A DNA stretch of 22,399 bases from CAYSAA01 sp964428905 (GTDB taxonomy: Bacteria > Atribacterota > Phoenicimicrobiia > Phoenicimicrobiales > Stramentimicrobiaceae). Under the pieces are notes generated by a model, which was not told the origin of the DNA, searched no databases, and saw nothing but the letters and a program-made list of their open reading frames with translations. The stretch is from assembly GCA_964428905.1 (NCBI GenBank), contig CAYSAA010000132.1, positions 1 to 22,399 on the forward strand. The letters run 5' to 3'. The position numbers and the translations under genes were made by a program. This document shows positions 1-6,311 of the stretch, piece after piece (position 1 is the stretch's first letter; each line of letters begins with the position of its first letter).

Positions 1-1
1 T

Positions 2-136
2 TCTGGTATTTCCGAAACACCCCTTGTTACGATTATTAAAGAGATATTTCCCATGCTTTTGGTGCTTATTTTAGTTCTTTTATTAATTACCTATATTCCG
101 GAAATTGTATTGTTTTTACCCAATACGATGGGATAA
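2..136 (+). CDS. TRAP transporter large permease (DctM family), C-terminal fragment
   Basis: The reading frame enters from the left edge and ends at TAA 134-136, leaving 44 residues. It starts SGISETPLVTIIKEIFPML and continues into a hydrophobic helix rich in Leu/Ile/Val, ending in a short tail (FLPNTMG). A last transmembrane helix after a polar 'I-E/K-I-P-M' segment, followed by a short Pro-containing tail, is the usual end of the TRAP DctM subunit. The intact DctM at 18681-20030 ends in the same style (IIKGVIPFIII...). I infer that a TRAP operon lies to the left and that the URO-D and DapA-family genes that follow belong to it. Only the tail is visible, so the substrate cannot be inferred from this gene. 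Confidence 0.72.
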   Translation, partial: SGISETPLVTIIKEIFPMLLVLILVLLLITYIPEIVLFLPNTMG

Positions 137-224
137 AAAATCTATTATATATTAAATATTTTTACTAAAAAAGAAAATATTAAATATGTACTTAATTATA
201 GTAAGGTAATAAGGGAAAGATATT

Positions 225-1322
225 TTGAAGATACTAAAATTAAGAAATCATATTCCAATCGGAGGACCCGCAAGAAGAGAGCCCGCAGATGGGACAGAAT
301 CGGATATGAGAGTTTCGCTCGGTTTTGTGCCAGGTTGGTACCATCAACGTTGTGGAGTTGACTTTTATAAAAAATGGCATAAAGATCCCCATTACCGTTA
401 TCAAAGCTTAATCAAGATGAAAAGAGAATTATGCCGTGCTTTTCCCATGGTTCATTATTGGGATGAAAAAAATAAAGAAGATCTTGCTACAATTTCCGGA
501 TGTTATGGAGCTTATGTGATACCCCTTGCTTTTGGATTTCCTTTAATTTATCTTAATGATCGATGGCCGGAATTAGATATAAAAAAAGAAAAGATCAGCG
601 ATAAAGAAATTGTTCAACTGGATACAGATAAAATTTTGGGCTCCCCCTTTGTAGAAGAATTATTTCGACAGATGGATATGATTGAAAAAGAATGGGGTAA
701 AATTCATGGATATTTAAACTGGCAGGGTGTCCTTAATAACGCTTTCCATTTAAGAGGTGAGCAGATTTTCATGGATTTTTATGATAAACCGGAGCTTGCT
801 AGACATTTGTTTAAGGTCATTACCGAGGTAATGATTCGATTGGCCCAAATCGTTCAAGATAGGCAGCGTAAATCAGGATTTTATGTCAATCATTTTGTAG
901 TGAGTAATTGTACCTTGAACATGGTTTCTGCCAAAACCTATCGTGAGTTCTTATTACCATTGGATAAAAAATTTGCCCAAAGGTTTGAGCGTTTTGGTTT
1001 TCATACCTGTAATTGGAATGTGACCCCCTATATTGAAGAGATTAAAACCTTGCCAAAATTAGGATATCTGGATATGGGAATTATGTCTGACCTTCCCAGA
1101 GTAAAACGTGAGTTTCCTGATGCGAGAAGATGTTTAATCTATTCAGCCGAGCGTCTTTTAAGGGCTCCCATTGAGGAAATAAAAAAGGATATGGGAAAAA
1201 TTTATCAGGAATTAGCCCCCTGTGATATTGCCATGCCAGATATTGAAGCAACCACAACAGATGACCGAGTCAAGGATTTATTAAAAATATGTGCTTCTCT
1301 GGAGAGTGAAAAAATAAAGTAA
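225..1322 (+). CDS. Uroporphyrinogen decarboxylase (URO-D) superfamily protein, corrinoid/methyltransferase-like
   Basis: This is a 365-residue soluble protein of the URO-D fold superfamily, which includes haem-pathway HemE and the corrinoid-dependent methyltransferases MtaA, CmuA and their relatives. The N-terminus (PARREPADG near residues 15-23, then GWYHQR and the W-H-x-DP-x-YRY segment) is of the kind seen in the many uncharacterised catabolic URO-D proteins of anaerobes rather than in HemE. A His-x-Cys pair (H260, C262 in FHTCNWN) matches the zinc-binding HxC of MtaA-like methyltransferases. C303 (RRCLIYS) could be the third ligand. The start is TTG at 225 behind a modest AAGGGAAAG site. 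The next Met, at residue 28, would delete the conserved PARREP segment. A DapA-family gene follows 37 bp downstream. Methyl transfer is inferred from the HxC motif; no corrinoid-protein gene is visible in the window. Confidence 0.75.
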   Translation: MKILKLRNHIPIGGPARREPADGTESDMRVSLGFVPGWYHQRCGVDFYKKWHKDPHYRYQSLIKMKRELCRAFPMVHYWDEKNKEDLATISGCYGAYVIPLAFGFPLIYLNDRWPELDIKKEKISDKEIVQLDTDKILGSPFVEELFRQMDMIEKEWGKIHGYLNWQGVLNNAFHLRGEQIFMDFYDKPELARHLFKVITEVMIRLAQIVQDRQRKSGFYVNHFVVSNCTLNMVSAKTYREFLLPLDKKFAQRFERFGFHTCNWNVTPYIEEIKTLPKLGYLDMGIMSDLPRVKREFPDARRCLIYSAERLLRAPIEEIKKDMGKIYQELAPCDIAMPDIEATTTDDRVKDLLKICASLESEKIK

Positions 1323-1359
1323 ATAAAGGTTAACCAAATCACAGGACAGGAGATTGATC

Positions 1360-2271
1360 ATGATTGATTTAAAAACTAACAAGACATTAAAGGGTGTGAT
1401 CCCTGCGATCATTGTTCCGCTTAATGAAGATGGACAAATTAACGCTCAATTATTATGGAAACAGTCAAATTATCTTGCTTCTTCAGGAGTTCAGGGGTTT
1501 TTTGTGAATGGTACTACTGGAGAAGGAGCTTGGCTGTCTACCGAGGAAAAGATAAAAGTTTTGAAGGTTGTCCGGGAAATAAAAAAACAGGAGCAATTTT
1601 TATGCGCTGCCTGTATTCAACCTTCCACTGAAATGGTATTAAGAGAAATAGAAATTTTTGCCCCTTTAGGGCCGGATTTTATTGTTTCAGTCACTCCTTA
1701 TTATTACTCTGTCTCTCAGAATGATATTCTATGGCATTTTAATGAAATTGCACAACACAGCCCCGTTCCTATCATTGTATATCATATTCCTCAGAACACA
1801 CATAATCCCATTGAATTTTCTACTATCTTAGAATTATCTCGTATTGATAATATTGCCGGAATCAAAGATAGTTCAGGAAATTTTATCAATTTTTCCAGGG
1901 CATGTCTCAACAAAGTTCCTGAACAATTTTCCTGGATACAGGGAGAGGACTATCTTGATGCAGCTTCTCTGAACATTGGAGCTGATGGCATGGTTACTGG
2001 ATTGGGCAATGTTTATATTGAGCCCTACATTAAAATGTATCAGGCAGCACAAGCGAATGATGTTAAAAAAGTATTTCAAATGCAAAGAAAGATAAATGAA
2101 CTGTATGAGATTATTCAGGTAACCGGAATCAAGGTAATTCCTTCAATCAAGGCTGCTGCTTCATTATTGGGTCGAAGTCATAAATGGATGAAAATGGCAT
2201 CACAAGCATTGAATACCCAGGAAGTAAACCGTTTAAAAGAAGTACTAAAAAAACTGAGTCTGATAAAGTAA
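1360..2271 (+). CDS. Dihydrodipicolinate synthase / N-acetylneuraminate lyase family protein (Schiff-base aldolase)
   Basis: This 303-residue TIM-barrel protein is of typical length for the DapA/NAL superfamily of class I pyruvate-dependent aldolases. The pyruvate-binding loop NGTTGE is at residues 50-55. The Schiff-base lysine is K169 in GIKDSSG, and the catalytic tyrosine is Y141 in IVYHIP. I place the start at ATG 1360, because AGGAG (1348-1352) lies 7 nt upstream of it; the in-frame TTG at 1354 is only 1 nt from that site. The gene sits between a URO-D protein and a TauE-like exporter, downstream of a TRAP permease, not among lysine or peptidoglycan genes. A catabolic 2-keto-acid aldolase or lyase is therefore more likely than true DapA. 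The exact substrate is unknown. Confidence 0.85.
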   Translation: MIDLKTNKTLKGVIPAIIVPLNEDGQINAQLLWKQSNYLASSGVQGFFVNGTTGEGAWLSTEEKIKVLKVVREIKKQEQFLCAACIQPSTEMVLREIEIFAPLGPDFIVSVTPYYYSVSQNDILWHFNEIAQHSPVPIIVYHIPQNTHNPIEFSTILELSRIDNIAGIKDSSGNFINFSRACLNKVPEQFSWIQGEDYLDAASLNIGADGMVTGLGNVYIEPYIKMYQAAQANDVKKVFQMQRKINELYEIIQVTGIKVIPSIKAAASLLGRSHKWMKMASQALNTQEVNRLKEVLKKLSLIK

Positions 2272-2296
2272 TTGTAGGAAAGTTACAAAAAATTTG

Positions 2297-2335
2297 TTGA
2301 CAAACATATTAAACTTGACAATCTTAAAATATAAT
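2297..2335 (+). promoter_or_regulatory. Possible promoter region with two TTGACA boxes upstream of the TauE-like gene
   Basis: Two exact TTGACA hexamers lie 18 bp apart (2297-2302 and 2315-2320), and a TATAAT hexamer occurs at 2330-2335. None of the spacings is ideal: 27 bp from the first box and 9 bp from the second. The hexamers are therefore either a weak or unusual promoter, or a direct repeat read by a regulator. The region separates a DapA-family gene from a functionally different exporter gene, so a separate start of transcription here is reasonable but unproven. Confidence 0.3.
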
Positions 2336-2376
2336 TTTAAAAGATAGTCAAAGAATAATAGGAAAGAAACACAATC

Positions 2377-3345
2377 ATGTTTGAAATGACTTCGATTTAT
2401 ACTTGGATACTCTTGATTTTGCTTGGTTTTAATACCGGAATTCTTAGCGGCTTTTTTGGAGTGGGAGGATGTTTTATTCTGACCCCTATACTGAATATTC
2501 TAGGTATGCCTATGGCTAATGCAGTGGCAACCGGTCTATTCTTTGCTGTGATAGTCTCTTCTCTGGGTGGCTTCAAACATTACCTGGCCGGAAATGCTTT
2601 GATTAAGGTTTCTATCATTATGGGTTTGTTAAGCTTTATCGGTATTCAAATTTCTCTGCCTCTGGTGCTCAAACTGGACAGGCTTAACCTGGCTGATTTT
2701 TATATACGTTTACTCTATATTATCCTTTTACTCCTACTCGGACTCTTAACTTTAAAGAAAAAAACGGTTATTTTATCCAAGGATACCAGGTTTCACTTCA
2801 ATCCCTTCAAGTTATTTAGAAAAATAAAAGATCTTCCTCCCAGGATATTAATCGAACCGGATACCTTACCTATTTCCATCTGGCCAATTGTAATCATTGC
2901 TTTGGTGGTGGGTTGCTTACAGGGTTTTCTAGGTGTGGGGGGAGGTTTTATTCTGGTGCCTGTCCTGATTCTCTTTCTTAATATGCAGCCTCATCATGCG
3001 GTGGGGACTAGCCTGGTTACTATTGTCATCTCCAGTATCTTTGCTGCCTTTCTCTATTTTCAGGCCGGTAAAGTCCAGGTGCCGGTCTCTCTGCTCTTAG
3101 GGTTGGGCAGTCTGGCAGGAATCAGTTTTGGAGTACGTGCTACTTGTAACATAACCGGTGAGAAATTAAAACAGCTCTACTCTATCTTTTTACTGCTGAC
3201 CTCAATAGGGATAGCTCTGAAATCTTTTAACTATCATTTATTTTCTGTTGGTTATATGCTTATTTTGAGCTTTAGTATCGGATTAATAATTTTATTTCGG
3301 TATTATTTTAACAATAAAAATTCTTCTTTATCTGAACCAGAATAA
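2377..3345 (+). CDS. TauE/SafE (DUF81) family membrane exporter
   Basis: This is a 322-residue integral membrane protein with about eight predicted helices in two internally homologous halves. Each half carries the family signature: GFFGVGGCFILTPIL near residues 26-40, and GFLGVGGGFILVPVLILF near residues 184-201. Each is followed by an 'AVATG/AVGTSL' segment before the next helix. A polar cytoplasmic loop (about residues 128-165) separates the halves. Family members export sulfite, sulfoacetate or other organic sulfur anions, but many have unknown substrates. AGGAAAG at 2360-2366 precedes ATG 2377. The gene follows the DapA-family gene by 105 bp and precedes the purine leader, so it is probably the last gene of the left-hand cluster. 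Whether it exports a by-product of the URO-D/DapA pathway is speculation. Confidence 0.85.
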   Translation: MFEMTSIYTWILLILLGFNTGILSGFFGVGGCFILTPILNILGMPMANAVATGLFFAVIVSSLGGFKHYLAGNALIKVSIIMGLLSFIGIQISLPLVLKLDRLNLADFYIRLLYIILLLLLGLLTLKKKTVILSKDTRFHFNPFKLFRKIKDLPPRILIEPDTLPISIWPIVIIALVVGCLQGFLGVGGGFILVPVLILFLNMQPHHAVGTSLVTIVISSIFAAFLYFQAGKVQVPVSLLLGLGSLAGISFGVRATCNITGEKLKQLYSIFLLLTSIGIALKSFNYHLFSVGYMLILSFSIGLIILFRYYFNNKNSSLSEPE

Positions 3346-3348
3346 GCC

Positions 3349-3388
3349 GTTTGACTCTGTTTTTCAAACAAGTTTTTAGCTTTTTTTA
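3349..3388 (+). terminator. Weak candidate terminator after the TauE-like gene
   Basis: GTTTGA (3349-3354) and TCAAAC (3364-3369) can form a 6-bp stem with a 9-nt loop just past the stop codon. T-rich runs follow at 3373-3377 and 3381-3387. The stem is short and AT-rich and the T-run is not immediately adjacent, so termination here is only suggestive. Confidence 0.3.
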
Positions 3389-3392
3389 TTAT

Positions 3393-3421
3393 TTGACAAT
3401 TGAAGATAATAATGCTATATT
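3393..3421 (+). promoter_or_regulatory. Sigma-70-type promoter of the purine operon
   Basis: The exact -35 consensus TTGACA at 3393-3398 is followed after 17 bp by TATATT at 3416-3421. A TG at 3413-3414 gives an extended -10 (TGnTATATT). Transcription would begin near 3428, about 25 nt before the first helix of the guanine aptamer. That is the arrangement expected for a riboswitch leader. This is the clearest promoter in the window. Confidence 0.75.
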
Positions 3422-3453
3422 TTCAGCAGATATTTTACAATCTATCATAAAAA

Positions 3454-3524
3454 ACTCGTATAAGTTTTCGGATATGGCGAAAACGTTTTTACCAAGTGAC
3501 CGTAAATCACAAATGGCTACGAGT
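3454..3524 (+). promoter_or_regulatory. Purine (guanine-type) riboswitch aptamer, first of a tandem pair
   Basis: The three-way junction can be traced by eye. P1 is ACTCGT (3454-3459) pairing with ACGAGT (3519-3524). J1/2 is ATAA. P2 is GTTTTCG (3464-3470) with CGAAAAC (3478-3484), closing the canonical loop GATATGG. J2/3 is GTTTTTACC (3485-3493). P3 includes GTGA (3496-3499) with TCAC (3507-3510), closing the canonical loop CCGTAAA (3500-3506). The GG of L2 and CC of L3 needed for the kissing interaction are present. The ligand-pairing position (equivalent to position 74 of the B. subtilis xpt aptamer) is C at 3517, which in this family indicates guanine rather than adenine. Oddities are T instead of C in J2/3, G instead of A just before the specificity base, and an internal loop in P3. 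It lies between a strong promoter and purE. Confidence 0.85.
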
Positions 3525-3651
3525 GGAAGTGCACCTTAGGGATTCACCTGTTAAATAGAAAAATATTTCACAGGGTTCGAACCAAGTGGTGCAAAGTGTA
3601 TTAGTTATACTACACCGTAGGGCTAAAATCCCAGGCGGAGAGGTTCCACTC
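3521..3651 (+). promoter_or_regulatory. PRPP riboswitch aptamer (ykkC subtype 2b-like), second of a tandem pair
   Basis: The domain is enclosed by a perfect 8-bp helix, GAGTGGAA (3521-3528) with TTCCACTC (3644-3651). Inside are ykkC-family landmarks. The 5' strand is ACCTTAGGGATTC (3533-3545). A variable hairpin CCTGT/ACAGG (3547-3574) follows. A GGTTCGA...GGTGCAAAG segment (3574-3595) comes next, then a small hairpin GTGTA/TACAC (3596-3615). The 3' block is GTAGGGCTAAAATCCC followed by AGGCGGAGAGG (3617-3643). The GGTGCAA and CGGAGAGGTT elements, the position before purE, and a guanine aptamer directly upstream all match the published tandem guanine-PRPP riboswitches. The assignment to PRPP rather than ppGpp or guanidine rests on context and on remembered consensus, not on a covariance search. 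Confidence 0.8.
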
Positions 3652-3690
3652 TTATTTTGGAATACCTCTTGGGCTGGGTTTTTTATTTTT
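3630..3690 (+). terminator. Riboswitch-controlled intrinsic terminator (expression platform) ahead of purE
   Basis: CCCAGGCGGAGAGG (3630-3643) pairs with CCTCTTGGGCTGGG (3665-3678) with two mismatches and one wobble. An inner stem TTCCA (3644-3648) with TGGAA (3658-3662) continues the hairpin. TTTTTT (3679-3684) and more T's follow immediately. The whole 5' arm is the conserved 3' portion of the PRPP aptamer, so aptamer folding and termination are mutually exclusive. PRPP binding should give read-through. Guanine binding, which takes the shared GAGT of the PRPP P1 helix, should favour the terminator. Confidence 0.8.
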
Positions 3691-3732
3691 AAATAAAAAT
3701 TATAAAAAAGTAGCATATTAAGGAGGTTTTAG

Positions 3733-4215
3733 GTGGATATAAGTATTATCATGGGAAGTACATCGGATCAAGTTATCATGGAAAAGGCAAGGGAAGTTCT
3801 TCAGGAGTTAGGAATTAGTTATGAATTAAGGGCAATTTCTGCACATCGCACACCAGATTTTCTTTTTCAATATATTAGCCAGTTTTCACAGCGGGGTTTT
3901 AAAGTGATAATTGCCGGTGCAGGAGGTGCTGCCCATTTGCCAGGCATTATTGCCGGGAAGACATTATTGCCTGTTATCGGTATACCGATTAAAACGCCAA
4001 TCCTGGAAGGTTTAGATTCCCTCCTTTCTATTGTGCAGATGCCCAAGGGAGTTCCTGTTGCAACGGTAGGAATTAACAATGCAGCCAATGCCGCTTTGTT
4101 GGCAGCGAGAATTTTGGCATTGGAAAATCATAAGTTAAGAGAGAAATTAGTATCCTATATAAATATAATGGGACAAAAAATCAAAGATCTGGAACTCAAT
4201 AGGGGAATTGAGTAA
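3733..4215 (+). CDS. purE: N5-carboxyaminoimidazole ribonucleotide mutase (PurE, class I)
   Basis: This 160-residue protein has the full class I PurE pattern: MGSTSD at residues 7-12, SAHRTP at 36-41, AGAGGAAHLPG at 61-71, and SLLSIVQMP followed by GVPVAT further on. Class I enzymes interconvert N5-CAIR and CAIR in the purine pathway, using the product of PurK. No purK is present in this window. The start is GTG 3733, placed by AGGAGG at 3721-3726 and by the fit to the family N-terminus. It is the first gene of the operon, 43 nt after the leader terminator, so its expression depends directly on the tandem riboswitch. purC follows after 28 bp. Confidence 0.96.
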   Translation: MDISIIMGSTSDQVIMEKAREVLQELGISYELRAISAHRTPDFLFQYISQFSQRGFKVIIAGAGGAAHLPGIIAGKTLLPVIGIPIKTPILEGLDSLLSIVQMPKGVPVATVGINNAANAALLAARILALENHKLREKLVSYINIMGQKIKDLELNRGIE

Positions 4216-4243
4216 AGTTTTATAAACTGTAAGGAGTCTTTAT

Positions 4244-5275
4244 ATGGGCAGTGTGAAGGATTTAACTGTTTTGGATGCTCCCACCAGAGAATATCCTGGC
4301 CGGGGAAGATTTGTTTTTTCTGACCGTTATTCTGTTTTTGATTGGGGTGAAATGCCTGATCTTGTTGAACAAAAGGGGTCTGCTTTATGTATTGCTGCTG
4401 CTTATTTTTTTGAGAAACTAGGAAAAAATGGAATATCGACACACTATCTGGGATTAGTTGAAAACGGACAGGTTAAAACTCTTTCCTGCCTAAGTCAACC
4501 GGTTAATGTCCTTGAAAGCAAACTTTATAGAGTTCTGTATCCAGAATTAACCGATAAAAATGTTTATGATTACAAAATATATCAATATGAAAAGGCTAAT
4601 TATTTAATACCTCTGGAGATTATTTATCGTAACGCACTTCCATTAGGATCCAGTGTTTTCAAACGCTTGAGGGATGGAGAACTGAGACTTGAAGATTTGT
4701 GTTTAAAAGAAATGCCTGAAGAAGAAGTTGAATTAAGTCGTCCTCATTTGGATGTTTCAACTAAACTGGAAGCTAGTGACCGCTATCTCACCTGGCAGGA
4801 AGCCCAACAGATATCTCAATTATCTAATCAAAAAATCGGAGAAATAAATGCAATTACACTGAGAATCAATCAGATAATTAGTAAAGAGGTACAAGAGGTA
4901 GGTTTAAAAAACGAAGACGGAAAATTTGAATTTGCCCTGGATCAAAATCAGAATGTTGTTTTAGTGGATGTATTGGGTACTTTGGATGAATGTCGCTTTA
5001 CCTACAAGGGAATGCCAGTTAGTAAAGAGATTGCTCGTCTTTATTACCGAAATAGTGATTGGTATCAGGAAATTATTAATGCAAAGAAGAAAGATGTTAC
5101 CAATTGGAAAAAACTTGTCAAATTAAGCCCCGAACCATTACCCCTCAGATTAAAATTATTAATATCTCAAGTATATTGTGCTTTTACCAATGAGATTACT
5201 GGCAGAGAATGGTTTAAAGGAATTCCTGCTCTTCAAGATATTTTAGAAGAAATTCAGCAGTTTACTAAAGTCTGA
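4244..5275 (+). CDS. purC: SAICAR synthetase (PurC), long form
   Basis: PurC joins aspartate to CAIR with ATP to form SAICAR. The N-terminal block GRFVFSDRYSVFDWGEMPD (about residues 22-39) and RNALPLGSSVFKR (about 129-141) are substrate/ATP-binding segments of the family. The LVDVLGTLDECRF block (about 240-252) corresponds to the usual 'LaDE..TPDs.R' signature. At 343 residues it is clearly longer than the approximately 240-residue enteric and Bacillus enzymes. It resembles the longer archaeal-type lineage in having FDWGEMPD and an extended C-terminus. The start at ATG 4244 follows AAGGAG with about 8 nt spacing. It lies between purE and purS in a tight operon. Confidence 0.9.
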   Translation: MGSVKDLTVLDAPTREYPGRGRFVFSDRYSVFDWGEMPDLVEQKGSALCIAAAYFFEKLGKNGISTHYLGLVENGQVKTLSCLSQPVNVLESKLYRVLYPELTDKNVYDYKIYQYEKANYLIPLEIIYRNALPLGSSVFKRLRDGELRLEDLCLKEMPEEEVELSRPHLDVSTKLEASDRYLTWQEAQQISQLSNQKIGEINAITLRINQIISKEVQEVGLKNEDGKFEFALDQNQNVVLVDVLGTLDECRFTYKGMPVSKEIARLYYRNSDWYQEIINAKKKDVTNWKKLVKLSPEPLPLRLKLLISQVYCAFTNEITGREWFKGIPALQDILEEIQQFTKV

Positions 5276-5332
5276 TAAATAGAAAAAATATAAAATAGGA
5301 GTTATTCATTGATACAGGAAGAAGCGATTAAT

Positions 5333-5581
5333 ATGTGGTCTGTAAGAATAGATGTAGAATTAAAGAAAGATGTCCTGGACGCTCAAGGAAAAGCGGCACA
5401 TCAGGCGTTGCTTTCTTTGGGATTTTCAAAGGTAAAAGAAGTTAGGGTAGGTAAACTGATTGAACTTCGGGTAGAGGGGAATTCAAGGGAAGAAATTGAA
5501 ACACAGGTCCGGGATATGTGTAAAAAACTCCTTTCCAATCCGGTCATTGAAGATTTTAAATATGAGATTGAGGAACAATAA
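5333..5581 (+). CDS. purS: Phosphoribosylformylglycinamidine synthase subunit PurS
   Basis: PurS is the small structural subunit that holds PurQ and short-type PurL together in FGAM synthase. From ATG 5333 the protein is 82 residues and begins MWSVRIDVELKKDVLDAQGK, which fits the family's N-terminus and normal length of about 80-85. The later GFSKVKEVRVGK segment is also typical. An upstream in-frame TTG at 5309 has a better-spaced AGGAG (5297-5301) and would add eight residues. I prefer 5333 on family alignment and the AGGAAGAAG just ahead of it, but the longer form is possible. The stop codon abuts the ATG of purQ, indicating translational coupling. Confidence 0.93.
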   Translation: MWSVRIDVELKKDVLDAQGKAAHQALLSLGFSKVKEVRVGKLIELRVEGNSREEIETQVRDMCKKLLSNPVIEDFKYEIEEQ

Positions 5582-6292
5582 ATGAAATTTGGAGTTGTAC
5601 AATTTCCCGGCTCAAATTGTGATTTTGACTGTTATTATGCGATAAAAAACGTACTACAGGTTCCAGTTGATAGGATATGGCATAAAGATAATGACCTGGA
5701 TGGCTATCATTGTATTGTTTTACCCGGAGGATTTACTTATGGTGATTATTTGAGGGTCGGGGCTATTGCCCGGTATTCTCCTATTATGTCTGCGGTCATA
5801 GATTTTGCTGAAAAGGGAGGGCTTGTTTTAGGTATTTGTAATGGATTTCAGGTGTTAACCGAAACCCAGCTTTTACCCGGTGCTTTAATCAGAAATGATT
5901 GCCTTCATTTTATGTGCAGACAACAAACAATCAGAGTCGAGAATATCGATACACCCTTTACCGGGATGTGTCAAAAGAAGCAGGTTTTACAGATGCCAAT
6001 TGCCCACGGGGAAGGCTGTTATTATGCTGATAAAGAAACCATACACGGACTGGAAAAAAACAATCAGATAATATTCAAATACTGTGATGTCAACGGAAAT
6101 ATCTCCAAACAGGCAAATCCCAATGGTTCTCTATCTAATATTGCCGGTATTTGTAACAAAGAACGAAATGTGTTTGGTCTAATGCCTCATCCCGAGCGAT
6201 GTATTGAGGATTGTCTTGGTTCTGAGGATGGACGGGTAATATTTGAATCTATTTTGATGTATTTAGAGAAGAAAAATATTTTAGTGGAATGA
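5582..6292 (+). CDS. purQ: Phosphoribosylformylglycinamidine synthase glutaminase subunit PurQ
   Basis: PurQ releases ammonia from glutamine and passes it to PurL for conversion of FGAR to FGAM. It is a 236-residue class I glutamine amidotransferase. The nucleophile elbow is GICNGFQ with C86, and the His-Glu pair is H203 and E205 in MPHPERC. The N-terminal VVQFPGSNCD and GGFTYGDYLR segments are diagnostic of PurQ rather than other glutaminases. The ATG begins immediately after the purS stop codon, and purL starts 19 bp after the purQ stop, giving the usual S-Q-L order. Confidence 0.96.
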   Translation: MKFGVVQFPGSNCDFDCYYAIKNVLQVPVDRIWHKDNDLDGYHCIVLPGGFTYGDYLRVGAIARYSPIMSAVIDFAEKGGLVLGICNGFQVLTETQLLPGALIRNDCLHFMCRQQTIRVENIDTPFTGMCQKKQVLQMPIAHGEGCYYADKETIHGLEKNNQIIFKYCDVNGNISKQANPNGSLSNIAGICNKERNVFGLMPHPERCIEDCLGSEDGRVIFESILMYLEKKNILVE

Positions 6293-6311
6293 TTATACAT
6301 AGGTGCTATAT

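Noticed and set aside
156..181. AATATTTT/AAAATATT hairpin after the truncated DctM gene as a terminator
   Set aside because: It is pure A/T, lacks a following T-run and sits in very AT-rich DNA, so it is expected by chance.
3351..3539. Small open frame of 62 codons within the purine leader
   Set aside because: It spans the promoter and the guanine aptamer, has low-complexity residues, and has no ribosome site. The RNA structure explains the sequence better.
3507..3716. Minus-strand open frame of 69 codons over the PRPP aptamer and terminator
   Set aside because: It is antisense to a conserved structured RNA, has no ribosome site and resembles no protein.
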